From NCBI RefSeq assembly GCF_900187975.1, contig NZ_FZPC01000008.1, positions 51,930 to 115,929 of the forward strand: a stretch of DNA of 64,000 nucleotides, read 5' to 3'. Positions 8,921-18,430 of the stretch are shown here, piece after piece; positions within the stretch are counted from its first letter, which is position 1, and each line of letters starts with the position of its first letter. A program made the translations under genes and the position numbers. The notes beneath the pieces are model-generated. The model made no database searches, was not told the DNA's origin, and worked only from the letters and a program-made list of their open reading frames with translations. This stretch comes from Pseudomonas delhiensis (GTDB lineage: Bacteria > Pseudomonadota > Gammaproteobacteria > Pseudomonadales > Pseudomonadaceae).

Positions 8921-10147
8921 TTACTCCCCCACCTTCGCCCCCTTCGGCAACAACCCATCGGCCCGGAACATCGCCTTGATCCCCCGCACCGCCTGGCGCA
9001 AGCGATCACGGTTCTCGATCAACGCAAAGCGCACGTGGTCGTCGCCATAGTCACCAAAGCCGATACCCGGCGAGACGGAGACCTTGGCGTCCTTCAGCAG
9101 CTTCTTGGCGAACTCCAGCGAGCCCAGGTGCGCGTAGGGTTCGGGGATCTTCGCCCAGACGTACATCGAGGCCTTGGGGTTCTCGACCCTCCAGCCGGCC
9201 TCGTGCAGGCCCTTCACCAATACGTCGCGGCGCGCCTGGTACTGGCTGGCGATGTCGCGCACGCACTGCTGGTCGCCTTCCAGGGCGGCGATGGCGGCCA
9301 CCTGCAGCGGGGTGAAGGTGCCGTAGTCGTGGTAGCTCTTGATCCGCGCCAGGGCCGAGACCAGCTCCGGGTTGCCGACCATGAAGCCGATGCGCCAGCC
9401 GGCCATGTTGTAGCTCTTGGACAGGGTGAAGAACTCCACCGCGATGTCCTTGGCGCCGGGCACCTGCATGATCGACGGCGCTTTCCAGCCGTCGTAGACG
9501 ATGTCGGCGTAGGCCAGGTCGTGCACCACCAGCACGTCGTACTGCCTGGCCAGGGCCACCACGCGCTCGAAGAAGTCAAGCTCCACGCACTGCGCGGTGG
9601 GGTTGGAGGGGAAGCCGAGGATCATCATCTTCGGCTTGGGGATCGACTCGCGGATCGCCCGTTCCAGCTCGTTGAAGAAGTCGATGCCCGGCACCAGCGG
9701 CACCGAGCGCACCTGGGCGCCGGCGATCACCGCGCCGTAGATGTGGATGGGGTAGCTGGGATTGGGCACCAGGATGTTGTCGCCGTGGTCCAGGGTGGCC
9801 AGCATCAGGTGCGCCAGGCCCTCCTTGGAACCGATGGTGACGATGGCCTCGGTTTCCGGGTCGATGTCCACCGCGTAGCGCTCCTGGTACCAGCGCGAGA
9901 TGGCCCGGCGCAGGCGCGGAATGCCGCGGGAGGTGGAGTAGCCGTGGGTGTCCTCGCGCTGGGCGACCTGCACCAGCTTTTCGACGATGTGCGGCGGGGT
10001 GGCGCCGTCGGGGTTGCCCATGGACAGGTCGATGATGTCCTCGCCGCGGCGGCGGGCGGCCATCTTCAGTTCGGCGGTGATGTTGAAGACGTAGGGCGGG
10101 AGACGATCGATACGCGCGAAGCGGCGTGCTGAACGGGGTTCAGTCAT
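8921..10147 (-). CDS. alaC: Alanine-synthesising aminotransferase AlaC
   Basis: A 408-residue class I PLP aminotransferase. Visible features: [20 protein letters not shown] near the N-terminus, [19 protein letters not shown], the aspartate region [10 protein letters not shown], and the PLP lysine in [17 protein letters not shown]. This matches glutamate-pyruvate aminotransferase AlaC of gamma-proteobacteria, which makes alanine from pyruvate with glutamate. It is transcribed divergently from the phzF-like gene. Confidence 0.9.
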   Translation of the reverse strand: MTEPRSARRFARIDRLPPYVFNITAELKMAARRRGEDIIDLSMGNPDGATPPHIVEKLVQVAQREDTHGYSTSRGIPRLRRAISRWYQERYAVDIDPETEAIVTIGSKEGLAHLMLATLDHGDNILVPNPSYPIHIYGAVIAGAQVRSVPLVPGIDFFNELERAIRESIPKPKMMILGFPSNPTAQCVELDFFERVVALARQYDVLVVHDLAYADIVYDGWKAPSIMQVPGAKDIAVEFFTLSKSYNMAGWRIGFMVGNPELVSALARIKSYHDYGTFTPLQVAAIAALEGDQQCVRDIASQYQARRDVLVKGLHEAGWRVENPKASMYVWAKIPEPYAHLGSLEFAKKLLKDAKVSVSPGIGFGDYGDDHVRFALIENRDRLRQAVRGIKAMFRADGLLPKGAKVGE

Positions 10148-10290
10148 GATTTCCTCGGTGAACGTAAGCGCCCGGAACCGTCCGAGCGACGCCGGCCACT
10201 GCGGTGGCCTGAAAAGCTGGGCTTTTCTTGTCGGCGAACATATCCGCCGTTAGGCTCGCTGTCGAGTTCTACTTTCAGCCAGGGAGCCCC

Positions 10291-11163
10291 ATGTCCCCTC
10301 AGCATTACTGGCAGCTCGACGTCTTCGCCGAACGCCCCCTCGGCGGCAACGGCCTGGCGGTGTTCGCCGACGCCCGCGGCCTGGCCGACGCCACCCTGCA
10401 GGCCCTGACCCAGGAGCTGCGCCAGTTCGAGACGCTCTTCCTCTACCCCACCGCGCAGCTGGACACCTACGGCGCGCGCATCTTCACCCTGGAGGAAGAG
10501 CTGCCCTTCGCCGGCCACCCGCTGCTGGGCGCCGCCGCGCTGCTGCACCACATCCACCAGCGTGGCGAGCAGGAACACTGGACGCTGCAACTGGCCGCCA
10601 AGGACGTGAACCTGACCACCCGCCGCCACGGCCAGGGCTTCATCGCGCAGATGAACCAGGGCCAGGCGCAGTTCGGCGCCGTGCTCGACGACGAAGCCCG
10701 CCGCTGGTTCGCCGAGGCCTTCTCGCTGCAGGCCAGCGACCTCGCCGGCTACCCCGCCAGCGTGGTCAGCACCGGCCTGCCCTACCTGCTGCTGCCGGTG
10801 CGCGGCGAGGCGCTGGGGCGCATCCGCCAGCGCGCCGAGCTATCCACGCCGATGGGCGAGCGCCTGGCCGCCCTGGGCGCGGCCTTCGTCTTCCTGCTGG
10901 ACGTGGATGGCCGCGAAGGCCGCACCTGGGACAGCGCCGGGCTGGTGGAGGACATCGCCACCGGCAGCGCCGCCGGCCCGGTCGCCGCCTACCTGGTGGA
11001 ACTGGGCAAGGCCCGCCGCGGCGAGACCTTCGAGCTGCACCAGGGCCGCTTCCTCGGCCGCCCGAGCCTGCTGGAAGTACGCGTCGGCGACGACGACCAG
11101 GTGCAGGTGGGCGGCAAGGTGCAGCTGCTGGCCCGCGCCGAGCTGCTCTGCCGCCTCGACTGA
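10291..11163 (+). CDS. PhzF-family isomerase-like protein
   Basis: A 290-residue protein with the two-lobed PhzF fold: QLDVFAERPLGGNGLAVF at the start, the catalytic-glutamate region RQFETLFLYP, the conserved ELPFAGHPLLGAA and, in the second lobe, EDIATGSAAGPVAAYL. PhzF enzymes are isomerases or epimerases. The name comes from phenazine synthesis, but no phenazine genes are here, so the substrate is unknown. Start ATG at 10291 follows CAGGGAGCCCC. The in-frame upstream codons are not family-like. Confidence 0.85.
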   Translation: MSPQHYWQLDVFAERPLGGNGLAVFADARGLADATLQALTQELRQFETLFLYPTAQLDTYGARIFTLEEELPFAGHPLLGAAALLHHIHQRGEQEHWTLQLAAKDVNLTTRRHGQGFIAQMNQGQAQFGAVLDDEARRWFAEAFSLQASDLAGYPASVVSTGLPYLLLPVRGEALGRIRQRAELSTPMGERLAALGAAFVFLLDVDGREGRTWDSAGLVEDIATGSAAGPVAAYLVELGKARRGETFELHQGRFLGRPSLLEVRVGDDDQVQVGGKVQLLARAELLCRLD

Positions 11164-11230
11164 CGGCCGGACTGGCGCACCGCGCGGGCGCCGACGACAC
11201 TCAACCCACGCACATTCAGGAGAAGACGCC

Positions 11231-12127
11231 ATGCTCTGGCGCAAAGGACGACGCAGCGACAACGTGGTGGATGCCCGCGACGACAGCGGCGGCGGCATCG
11301 GCGGTGGCGGCATGCGCATCGGCGGCCGCGGCCTGAGCCTGGGCGGGGTGGCCATCGTGGTGGTGGTCGGCCTGCTGATGGGCCAGGACCCGATGCAGAT
11401 CCTCGGCAGCCTGCTCGGCCAGATGGACACCGGCCAGGCCCCGGCGCGCCCGCAGGTGCAGGGCCGCCCGGCGACCGGCGCCGACCCGCAGGTGGACTTC
11501 GTCCGCGCCGTGCTCGGCGACACCGAGGACACCTGGGGGCAGATCTTCGCCCACGGCAACGCCCAGTACGAGCAGCCCAAGCTGATCCTGTTCAACGGCG
11601 GGGTGAACTCGGCCTGCGGCTTCGCCTCCTCGGCGGTGGGGCCCTTCTACTGCCCCGGCGACCACCGGGTGTACCTGGACCTGGGCTTCTTCCGCGAGAT
11701 GGAGCAGCGCTTCGCCGCCGCCGGCGACTTCGCCCGCGCCTACGTGATCGCCCACGAGGTCGGCCACCACGTGCAGAACCTGCTGGGCATCTCGGCCAAG
11801 GTCGAGGCCGCCCGCCGCCGCGGCGCGCCCATGGAGGGCGCCAACGGCCTCTCGGTGCGCCTGGAGCTGCAGGCCGACTGCTTCGCCGGGGTCTGGGCCA
11901 ACAAGGCCCAGCAACGCCTGCAGTGGCTGGAGCCGGGCGACATCGAGAGCGCGCTGAACGCCGCCAACGCCATCGGCGACGACCGCCTGCAGAAGCAGTC
12001 CCGCGGCACCGTGGTGCCGGACTCCTTCACCCACGGCACCTCGGCGCAGCGCATGCGCTGGTTCAAGCTCGGCTTCGACTCGGGCTCGCCGGGCAAGTGC
12101 GATACCTTCAAGGCGCAGGCGTTGTGA
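11231..12127 (+). CDS. Neutral zinc metallopeptidase, YpfJ family
   Basis: A 298-residue protein. A glycine-rich N-terminal segment (DDSGGGIGGGGMRIGGRG) precedes one transmembrane helix (LGGVAIVVVVGLLMG). The large domain has the zinc motif VIAHEVGHHVQNLLG and LELQADCFAGVWAN, whose downstream acidic residue is a likely third ligand. YpfJ-family proteins are inner-membrane-anchored with unknown substrates. Start at 11231 follows AGGAGAAGACGCC. It lies 68 bp after the phzF-like gene, possibly in the same transcript. Confidence 0.88.
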   Translation: MLWRKGRRSDNVVDARDDSGGGIGGGGMRIGGRGLSLGGVAIVVVVGLLMGQDPMQILGSLLGQMDTGQAPARPQVQGRPATGADPQVDFVRAVLGDTEDTWGQIFAHGNAQYEQPKLILFNGGVNSACGFASSAVGPFYCPGDHRVYLDLGFFREMEQRFAAAGDFARAYVIAHEVGHHVQNLLGISAKVEAARRRGAPMEGANGLSVRLELQADCFAGVWANKAQQRLQWLEPGDIESALNAANAIGDDRLQKQSRGTVVPDSFTHGTSAQRMRWFKLGFDSGSPGKCDTFKAQAL

Positions 12128-12156
12128 GCAGTACGAAGGGATTCCGCCGCGGGGAT

Positions 12157-12420
12157 ATGTTCGCGAGCAAGCTCGCTCCTACGAAAAGCCGTGCTCATCT
12201 GCAATGTAGGAGCGCGCCCTGCGCGCGATATCGCGGGCAGGGCCCGCTCCTACAGGTAGCCGGGAAGCACGGTCCTCCCCCGTAGGAGCGGACCTTGTCC
12301 GCGATAGCCGGAAGTATCGGCGCGATTCGCGGATGAGATCCGCTCCGCCGCCCCGCCCGCGCCATCCCCCTGTAGGAGCGCGCCCTGCGCGCGAATCGCG
12401 GGCAGGGCCCGCTCCTACGA
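12157..12420. repeat. Cluster of GTAGGAGCG palindromic repeats
   Basis: The 311-bp gap between two convergent genes is filled by REP-like units: a half unit (TTCGCGAGCAAGCTCGCTCC) near 12159-12185; a 50-base palindrome 12205-12254 (GTAGGAGCGCGCCCTGCGCG ... CCCGCTCCTACA); a 65-base unit 12282-12346 (GTAGGAGCGGACCTTGTCCG ...); and another 50-base palindrome 12371-12419. The same units recur at 29261-29760. No gene is seen in the gap. Confidence 0.85.
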
Positions 12421-12438
12421 ATAGGCTGGCCAGGCGCT

Positions 12439-12891
12439 TTACAGGTAACGCCTGAGCGTCTGCAGGAATTCCGCCGGCTCCACCGGCTTGAGCAGGAAGT
12501 CCAGCACGTTCAGGCGCATCGCCTCGACCACGTCGCGGGCGCGGGTGGTGCCGGAGAGCACGATGATCGGCAGGAAGGTGCCCTGGGCGTGAAGCTGGCG
12601 GATCAGTTCCAGGCCCGCGCCCTCGCCTTCCATGCACAGGTCGGTGACCAGCAGGTCGATGGCCGATTCGTCGCGGCCGATGCGGCGCAGGGCCTGGGCG
12701 CTGTTGCGGGCGGTCAGGCAGTGCAGGTCGGCGCTTTCGATCAGTTCGCGCATCTCGGCGAGCACCTGCGGGTCGTCATCCACCAGCAGCACCGTCGGGG
12801 GGCGCTCGGGGCGGACGGTGATCTCCAGCAGCGCCTCGATCTCTTCGTCGTCGAGCAGGTTGCGGTACGCGTGAGGCAAGGGCTCACCCAT
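12439..12891 (-). CDS. Stand-alone response regulator receiver protein
   Basis: A 150-residue protein: a ~30-residue acidic N-terminal extension (LLDDEEIEALLEITV), then a full receiver domain with TVLLVDDDP (acidic pocket), LLVTDLCMEGEGAG (phospho-acceptor Asp), IIVLSGTTRARDV (Thr/Ser) and FLLKPVEPAEF (Lys). There is no output domain, so it likely acts by protein contact like CheY, or feeds a phosphorelay. No histidine kinase lies beside it. Start ATG at 12891 is the first that precedes recognisable sequence. Confidence 0.85.
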   Translation of the reverse strand: MGEPLPHAYRNLLDDEEIEALLEITVRPERPPTVLLVDDDPQVLAEMRELIESADLHCLTARNSAQALRRIGRDESAIDLLVTDLCMEGEGAGLELIRQLHAQGTFLPIIVLSGTTRARDVVEAMRLNVLDFLLKPVEPAEFLQTLRRYL

Positions 12892-12953
12892 GGCGGCGTT
12901 TTGCCGGGAGTATAGCGGCATTTCGCCACATCGCCGTAGCCTCCCCCGGCCCA

Positions 12954-12980
12954 AGAAAAAGCCGGCCCGAAGGCCGGCTC
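12954..12980 (-). terminator. Rho-independent terminator of the DUF1302-DUF1329 operon
   Basis: Read on the minus strand, AGCCGGCC-TTCG-GGCCGGCT is followed by TTTTTC. It lies 22 bp after the stop of the DUF1329 gene. Confidence 0.9.
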
Positions 12981-13001
12981 TGTCAGCAAGGGCAACCGAC
13001 C

Positions 13002-14375
13002 TTAGCGCACGCCTTCCTGGCGCAGCGCCGCGGGGGTGAAGTCGCTTTCCGAAGCGCTGTAGTTGAAGTCGTAGGCGGATTTCTCCTCGTTCTTCAGGCC
13101 CAGCACCAGGTAACGGCTGGAGAGCAGGTCGTACAGGGTTTCCGCGGTGTACCAGGGCACCTGGTTGTTGTAGTAGTACTGCGAGAAGGCCTCGGCCACG
13201 CGCCACAGGGTGCCGCGGCCGTCGTAGTGGTCGATCTCGGCGGCTTGCCAGGTGTCCTCGTCGATGTAGAAGTCGCGCTTGGCGTAGATGTGGCGCTCGC
13301 CCGGCTTCAGGGTGGCGACCACGTGCCAGACGCGGTGCAGTTCGTAGCGGGTCAGGTCCTGGTTGAGGTGGCCGGGCTTGATGATGTCCGCGTACTTCAG
13401 CTTGGGATCGTCGAGCTTGTAGTTGTTGTACGGGATGTACAGCTCCTGCTTGCCCACCAGTTTCCAGTCGTAGCGGTCCGGCGCGCCGTTGTACATGTCC
13501 AGGTTGTCCGAGGTGCGCAGGCCGTCGGCGGCGGTGCCGGGGCCGTCGTAGGACACCTGCGGGGCGCGGCGCACGCGGCGCTGGCCGGCGTTGTAGAGCC
13601 AGGCCAGGCGCGGTTCCTTGACCTGGTCGAGGGTCTCGTGCACCAGCAGCACGTTGCCGGCCAGGCGGGCCGGGGCGGTGACCTGCTGCTTGAAGTAGAA
13701 CAGCACGTTGCTCGGCTTGCTCGGGTCGTAGTCCTTCAGGTCGGTGCGGAACACGAACTCGTCCTGGAAGTACACCAGCGAGTAGCTGCCGTTGACCTGC
13801 GGGGTGGCCTGGGTCACCAGGCGGCGCACGTGGCCGCCGCGGTAGCGGGTGATGTGGTTCCAGATGACTTCCAGGCCGTTCTGCGGGATCGGGAAGGGGT
13901 TGGCGGTCTGGAAGTTCTGCAGGCCGTTGCCGCCCTGCACCAGGTTGGTGGCGGTGGCATTCTTTTTCGTCGCTTCCAGCACCGAGTCAGGCAGGGTGGC
14001 GGTGCGGTGCGACGGGTACACCGGCATCTTGTAGGTGTCGGGGTAGCGCTTGAACATGGCCAGCTGGCCGGGGGTCAGCTTGTCCTTGTACTGCTCGACG
14101 TTCTGCGCGGTGATGGTGAACAGCGGCTTCTCGCTGGCGAAGGGGTCGGCGAGGAAGCCCTTGGCGTCCACGGCGCCGGCGTTCTTCGGCAGGCCGCCGG
14201 TCCAGGCGGGGATGCTGCCGTCGGCGTTGCCGGCCTTCTCGGCGCCGACCGGGGTCAGGGTGGAGCCCAGCTTGGCAGCGTCGGCGGCGGATACCGCGGC
14301 CATCACCTGGGTGGCCAGCAGGCTCAGGCCCAGGGCCAGCGCGCCGGTTTGCAGCAGTCTCTTTGTTGTTCTCAT
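13002..14375 (-). CDS. DUF1329 envelope protein
   Basis: A 457-residue protein with a signal peptide (LLQTGALALGLSLLATQVMA) and a DUF1329 body: LGSTLTPVGAEKAGNADGSIP, WTGGL, then HRTATLPDSV, RRAPQVSYDGPGTAADGLRT and a C-terminal SRYLVLGLKNEE. The fold is related to LolA/LolB-like lipid carriers. DUF1329 genes regularly pair with DUF1302 genes in loci for hydrophobic substrates, as here. The function is probably carriage of a hydrophobic molecule or lipid across the periplasm, an inference from fold and context. It ends at a strong terminator. Confidence 0.85.
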   Translation of the reverse strand: MRTTKRLLQTGALALGLSLLATQVMAAVSAADAAKLGSTLTPVGAEKAGNADGSIPAWTGGLPKNAGAVDAKGFLADPFASEKPLFTITAQNVEQYKDKLTPGQLAMFKRYPDTYKMPVYPSHRTATLPDSVLEATKKNATATNLVQGGNGLQNFQTANPFPIPQNGLEVIWNHITRYRGGHVRRLVTQATPQVNGSYSLVYFQDEFVFRTDLKDYDPSKPSNVLFYFKQQVTAPARLAGNVLLVHETLDQVKEPRLAWLYNAGQRRVRRAPQVSYDGPGTAADGLRTSDNLDMYNGAPDRYDWKLVGKQELYIPYNNYKLDDPKLKYADIIKPGHLNQDLTRYELHRVWHVVATLKPGERHIYAKRDFYIDEDTWQAAEIDHYDGRGTLWRVAEAFSQYYYNNQVPWYTAETLYDLLSSRYLVLGLKNEEKSAYDFNYSASESDFTPAALRQEGVR

Positions 14376-14487
14376 TATCGCGTCGTCCTCGATGAGTCGT
14401 TACTGCTCGCGCAGCGGCCGCGCCGCCGCGCTCGCGATCTCTGTCTGCTGGCGCCCCGCCCGGCAGCGGGCGGAGCGCGGGTGCCGC

Positions 14488-16356
14488 TTAGAAGTTCACG
14501 CCGAAGCTGAGCGCGACGAAGTCGCGGTCGACCAGGGTGGAGTACTTGCCGTCGAAGTAGTTGGTGTAGGAAAGGCTCGCGGTGTAGGTGTTCAGGTAGT
14601 CGGCGTCCACGCCCAGGCTGACCGCCTTGCGGCCTTCCTCGAAGTTGCCGCCCGGGCCGGGGGAGTAGCCGTCGACGTCGTGGGACCAGGCCACGTTGGG
14701 CTTGAGGTTCACACCGGCGAACACGTCGTTGTAGTCCCAGATCGCCCGCATGCGGTAGCCCCAGGAGTCGGCGGTGGTGAAGCCGTCGTTCTCGCAGTTG
14801 CGCGACAGGTTGTTCTTCGGCCCGTTGGCCCCAAGCGTCGAGGCGTTGAGCACCTGGCAGATCCCCCCCGGCAGCGGGCCGGGACCGAACACCGGGTCGC
14901 GGCCATAGCGGGCCTTGGAGGTGCTCTCCAGGCCGCCGACGTGGGTCCAGCCCACCTCGCCCACCAGGGTCAGGCGCTCGGCGCCCATGACCTGGTCGAA
15001 GAAGTGGGTGAAGGTGGTCTGCAGCTGGGTGATTTCCTTGCGGGTGTAGCCGTGCAGGTCGGTGTCCGGGGCCCCCTCGAGCACCGAGGCGTTGCCGAAC
15101 ACCGGGCCGCCCAGCGGCACCACGCCGGCGAACAGGATGTCGGTGGTGTTCAGTTGCACCGGGGCGTTGGGCCGGTAGCTGATCTCGCCCTGCCAGGCCG
15201 TGCCGGTGGGCAGCGTGGTGGAGAAGCTCAGGCCGTACAGGTGGATGTCTTCCGGGTACTCGACGAAGTACGAGGAGTTGCCGGCCACCAGCAGCGGGGC
15301 GAAGGCGGCGAGCTGGCCGGTGAGGCTGCGGGCCAGGTTGTAGGTGCTTTGCGAGGCGCCGCGGCCGCTGAAGATCGGCAGGCGGCTGTGGTAGTTCATG
15401 TAGTAGCCGCCGAACTCGGTGTTCAGGGCATCGGCGTAGTACTTCAGCGACAGGCCGTACTGCCCGCTGTCGCGGGCGTCACGGTCCGGCCCGCGGCGCA
15501 CCAGGGCGCCCTCGTTGTTGACGTCCACGCCGAACTGCTTGGCCAGCGCCACGTTCCCCGCCCCCAGCGCCTGGGCGTTGGTCAGCACGCGCAGGTTGTC
15601 GGTGCAGCCGTCGGCGATCACGTCGGGCTGGGAGAAGAAGGTGCCGCAGTTGTCGACCACCGTCTGGTCCCACTCCAGTTGGTAGAAACCTTCGGCGGAG
15701 AGGTTGTCGGTGAGGTTCTGCGACAGGTAGAACATGTTCACCGGCACCAGGGCTTCCTTGATCTCGGAGCCCGGGCGGCGCAACGCGGTGACGTCGAACG
15801 GGTTGATCGAGTTGATGCCGCCCTGGATGAAGGTGCTCTCGCCCCAGTTCACCACCTGCTTGCCCAGGCGCACGTTGCCCGGCAGGTCGGCGATGCTGTA
15901 CTTGTGGTAGATGAAGGCGTCGAGCAGTTCGGCGCCGGAGGCCTGGGCGGCTTCCTTGCGGCCGCTGTCGCTGAGCGGCTTGAACTCGGTGCTCTCGTCC
16001 TTCTGCTCGAAGTCGTACCAGTACTTGCCGCGCAGGAACACGCCGGTGTCGCCGTACTTCAGCTCCAGGTCGTGGATGCCCTTGAAGATCTTCGAGAAGG
16101 TCTTGCCGGCCTTGTAGTTCAGGTGGCCGTCGTCGGAGGTCTGCGACAGCCCCTTGCCGCCGTTGTTCACGCCGATCAGGTTCTTGTCCGGATTCTGCGT
16201 CGACCAGCTGGCGCCGACCGACAGGCTGGAATCGAAGGAGCCCTCGATCTCGCCGATGTTGAAGGTGACCGCCGAAGCGGGAGTGGCAAGCGTGGAAGCC
16301 AGGCTGACGGCCAGCGGCAAACGCGCCAGGCGCCAGATCTTCTTCATTTGTGTCAT
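14488..16356 (-). CDS. DUF1302 putative outer-membrane beta-barrel protein
   Basis: A 622-residue protein with a signal peptide (LARLPLAVSLASTLATPASA) and DUF1302 features: VTFNIGEIEGSFDSSLSVGA right after cleavage, alternating aromatic beta strands, FIQGGINSINPFDVTALRRP, and a C-terminal strand ending DRDFVALSFGVNF with the terminal aromatic typical of barrels assembled by BAM. It is followed after 112 bp by the DUF1329 gene on the same strand. It is likely an outer-membrane channel for a hydrophobic compound, fitting the acyl-CoA synthetase and thiolase next door. Start could be the first or fourth codon (MTQM). Confidence 0.85.
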   Translation of the reverse strand: MTQMKKIWRLARLPLAVSLASTLATPASAVTFNIGEIEGSFDSSLSVGASWSTQNPDKNLIGVNNGGKGLSQTSDDGHLNYKAGKTFSKIFKGIHDLELKYGDTGVFLRGKYWYDFEQKDESTEFKPLSDSGRKEAAQASGAELLDAFIYHKYSIADLPGNVRLGKQVVNWGESTFIQGGINSINPFDVTALRRPGSEIKEALVPVNMFYLSQNLTDNLSAEGFYQLEWDQTVVDNCGTFFSQPDVIADGCTDNLRVLTNAQALGAGNVALAKQFGVDVNNEGALVRRGPDRDARDSGQYGLSLKYYADALNTEFGGYYMNYHSRLPIFSGRGASQSTYNLARSLTGQLAAFAPLLVAGNSSYFVEYPEDIHLYGLSFSTTLPTGTAWQGEISYRPNAPVQLNTTDILFAGVVPLGGPVFGNASVLEGAPDTDLHGYTRKEITQLQTTFTHFFDQVMGAERLTLVGEVGWTHVGGLESTSKARYGRDPVFGPGPLPGGICQVLNASTLGANGPKNNLSRNCENDGFTTADSWGYRMRAIWDYNDVFAGVNLKPNVAWSHDVDGYSPGPGGNFEEGRKAVSLGVDADYLNTYTASLSYTNYFDGKYSTLVDRDFVALSFGVNF

Positions 16357-16502
16357 CGACGCTACTCCATGTGTGATTTTTGTTATGAGTGGCAGCGACT
16401 ATAGCCAGCCCCCCGTCGGGCTTGATCCCTCGAAAGTGTGATTTAGCGCGTCGCTGCGGCAACGAGCCGCAAGCTAGACGGCTCGCAGAAAGGATTAGCA
16501 GA

Positions 16503-16543
16503 GGCTGCGCCCCGTGCCAAGCGCTTGCTTGGGGGACGCAGCC
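16503..16543 (-). terminator. Possible terminator after the acyl-CoA synthetase gene
   Basis: Strong hairpin with arms GGCTGCG(C)CCC and GGGG(A)CGCAGCC, 13 bp after the synthetase stop. On the minus strand it is followed by only a weak T tract (CCTTTCT). Confidence 0.4.
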
Positions 16544-16555
16544 GGAGGGAAGGGA

Positions 16556-18238
16556 TTACAGGGCGGAGAGGAATTCGCTGCCGGATTCCTGCCAACGAGC
16601 GATATCCACACGGATGCGCTTCTTGTCCAGCTTGCCCACGCTGGTCTTGGGAACTTCAGTAACAACGGCGATCTGCGAGGGAATCGCCCACTTGTTGATG
16701 TGGCCCTGCTCGACGAAAGGCTTGAGGTGTTCCTTCAGCCCCTTGGCGTCCAGTTGCTGGCCCTCGAAGAGCACCAGCAGGGCGAACGGGCGCTCGCCCC
16801 ATTGCGGGTCCGGCACCCCCACCACGGCCACCTCGCGCACCGCCGGGTGACGGCTGATGAGGTCTTCCAGCTCCAGCGAGGACAGCCATTCGCCACCGGT
16901 CTTGATCACGTCCTTGATGCGGTCGCGGATGTCGATGAAGCCCATGCCGTCGAGGGTGGCCACGTCGCCGGTGTGCATCCAGCCGCCGGCCCAGAGCTCC
17001 TCGCCCTTCTGCGGCTCGCGGAAGTAACCCTGGGTCAGCCAGGGCGAACGCAGCACCAGCTCGCCCTGGGACTCGCCGTCGGCCGGCAGCAGCTGGCCGT
17101 GCTCGTCCATGATCGCCGCGTCCACCAGCGGCACCGGCACGCCGGCCTTGATGCGGTAGGTGGTGCGCTCGTCCTCGCTGCCGGCCTTGAGCTCCTCGTT
17201 GAGGTAGGCACAGGAGATCAGCGGGCAGGTCTCGGACATGCCGTAGGCGGCGGTCAGCTGGATGCCGCGGGCCTGGGCCGCCTCGTACAGCGAGCGGGTC
17301 AGCGCGCTGCCGCCGATGATGATCTTCCAGCCGTTGAAGTCCAGGCCCTGGGCGGCCTTGGCGTTCATCACCATCTGCAGGATGGTCGGCACGCAGTGGG
17401 AGAAGGTGACCTTCTCGCGCCTCCACAGCTCCACCAGCAGTTCCGGGTCGTAACGCCCCGGGTACACCTGCTTGATGCCGAGCATGGTGGCCACGTAGGG
17501 GGTGCCCCAGGCATGCACGTGGAACATCGGCGTGATCGGCATGTACACGTCGCTGTTGCCCATCAGGCGGATGCTGTCCAGGCTGGCGATGGTCGAGGCC
17601 ATGGCCAGGGTGTGCAGCACCAGTTGGCGGTGGGTGAAGTACACGCCCTTGGGGTTGCCGGTGGTGCCGGTGGTGTAGAAGGTGGTGGCCACCGAGTTCT
17701 CGTCGAAGTCGGGGAAGGCGTAGCGCGGGCTGGCCGCGGCCATCAGCGTCTCGTATTCGCCGATGCAGTCGGGCAGCGCGCAGCTCTTGTCGGCGCCGTC
17801 GGTCAGCAACAGGGTCTTCTGCACCGTGGTCAGCTGCCCGGCGATGCCCTGGTAGAGCGGCACGAACTCGCTGTTGACCAGCACGAAGCGGTCCTCGGCG
17901 TGGTTCATGGTGTAGAGGATCTGCTCCGGCGAGAGGCGGATGTTGATGGTGTGCAGCACCGCGCCGATCATCGGGATGGCGAACATCGCCTCCAGGTAGC
18001 GGTGGCTGTCCCAGTCCATCACCGCCACGGTGTCGCCGGCCTGCACGCCGGCCTCGGTGAGGACGTTGGCCAGGCGCGCGACGCGCTCGTTGAAGGTGGC
18101 GTAGTTGTAGCGCACCAGGTCGCGGTAGACGATCTCGCGGCTTTTTTCGTAGCGCGCGCCGGACAACAGCAGGCTCTTGACCAGCAACGGGTACTGGTAG
18201 GCATTGCTCGCAGCGGGGAGGAGACGGGTCTTGAGCAT
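16556..18238 (-). CDS. Fatty-acyl-CoA synthetase (AMP-forming, AlkK-like)
   Basis: A 560-residue ANL-superfamily ligase. It carries the P-loop TTFYTTGTTGNPKGVYFTH, the A5 motif AAYGMSETCP, the hinge IDIRDRIKDVIKTGGEWLSS and the C-terminal lysine motif KTSVGKLDKKRIR. It should activate a medium- or long-chain acid to its CoA ester through an acyl-adenylate. Start ATG at 18238 (MLKTRLLPAA). The in-frame extension to 18358 crosses the divergent promoter and is not protein-like. Context (DUF1302/DUF1329 pair downstream, divergent thiolase) suggests one catabolic route for a hydrophobic acid. Confidence 0.88.
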   Translation of the reverse strand: MLKTRLLPAASNAYQYPLLVKSLLLSGARYEKSREIVYRDLVRYNYATFNERVARLANVLTEAGVQAGDTVAVMDWDSHRYLEAMFAIPMIGAVLHTINIRLSPEQILYTMNHAEDRFVLVNSEFVPLYQGIAGQLTTVQKTLLLTDGADKSCALPDCIGEYETLMAAASPRYAFPDFDENSVATTFYTTGTTGNPKGVYFTHRQLVLHTLAMASTIASLDSIRLMGNSDVYMPITPMFHVHAWGTPYVATMLGIKQVYPGRYDPELLVELWRREKVTFSHCVPTILQMVMNAKAAQGLDFNGWKIIIGGSALTRSLYEAAQARGIQLTAAYGMSETCPLISCAYLNEELKAGSEDERTTYRIKAGVPVPLVDAAIMDEHGQLLPADGESQGELVLRSPWLTQGYFREPQKGEELWAGGWMHTGDVATLDGMGFIDIRDRIKDVIKTGGEWLSSLELEDLISRHPAVREVAVVGVPDPQWGERPFALLVLFEGQQLDAKGLKEHLKPFVEQGHINKWAIPSQIAVVTEVPKTSVGKLDKKRIRVDIARWQESGSEFLSAL

Positions 18239-18314
18239 GTTCGGCTTACCTGTGGGACCTTCATGGGAGTCGATGCCGGTGACTGTAGAGGCGCCACCCT
18301 GACCAATCATCCAT

Positions 18315-18368
18315 CCAAAGAGTGATTTGCGGGTGACTCTTTGGCCTGATCCGGTCACGCGCTAGAAT
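18315..18368 (+). promoter_or_regulatory. Dyad operator over the predicted thiolase promoter
   Basis: CCAAAGAGT (18315-18323) and ACTCTTTGG (18336-18344) form a perfect 9-bp inverted repeat with a 12-base spacer. A promoter candidate TTTGGC (18340-18345) - 17 bp - TAGAAT (18363-18368) faces the thiolase gene, with its -35 inside the right arm. The site lies between two divergent genes, so one regulator could control both. It does not look like the PsrA box I know (GAAAC-N4-GTTTC). Confidence 0.5.
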
Positions 18369-18430
18369 CGCCGCCACCCGGTCGTTCACGACCGCCCCCC
18401 CCAAGAACAAGAGCCACGAGGTAGTTTTCC

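Noticed and set aside
10291-11163. Phenazine biosynthesis
   Set aside because: The protein is PhzF-like, but no other phz gene is present, and PhzF-fold proteins are widespread with other roles.
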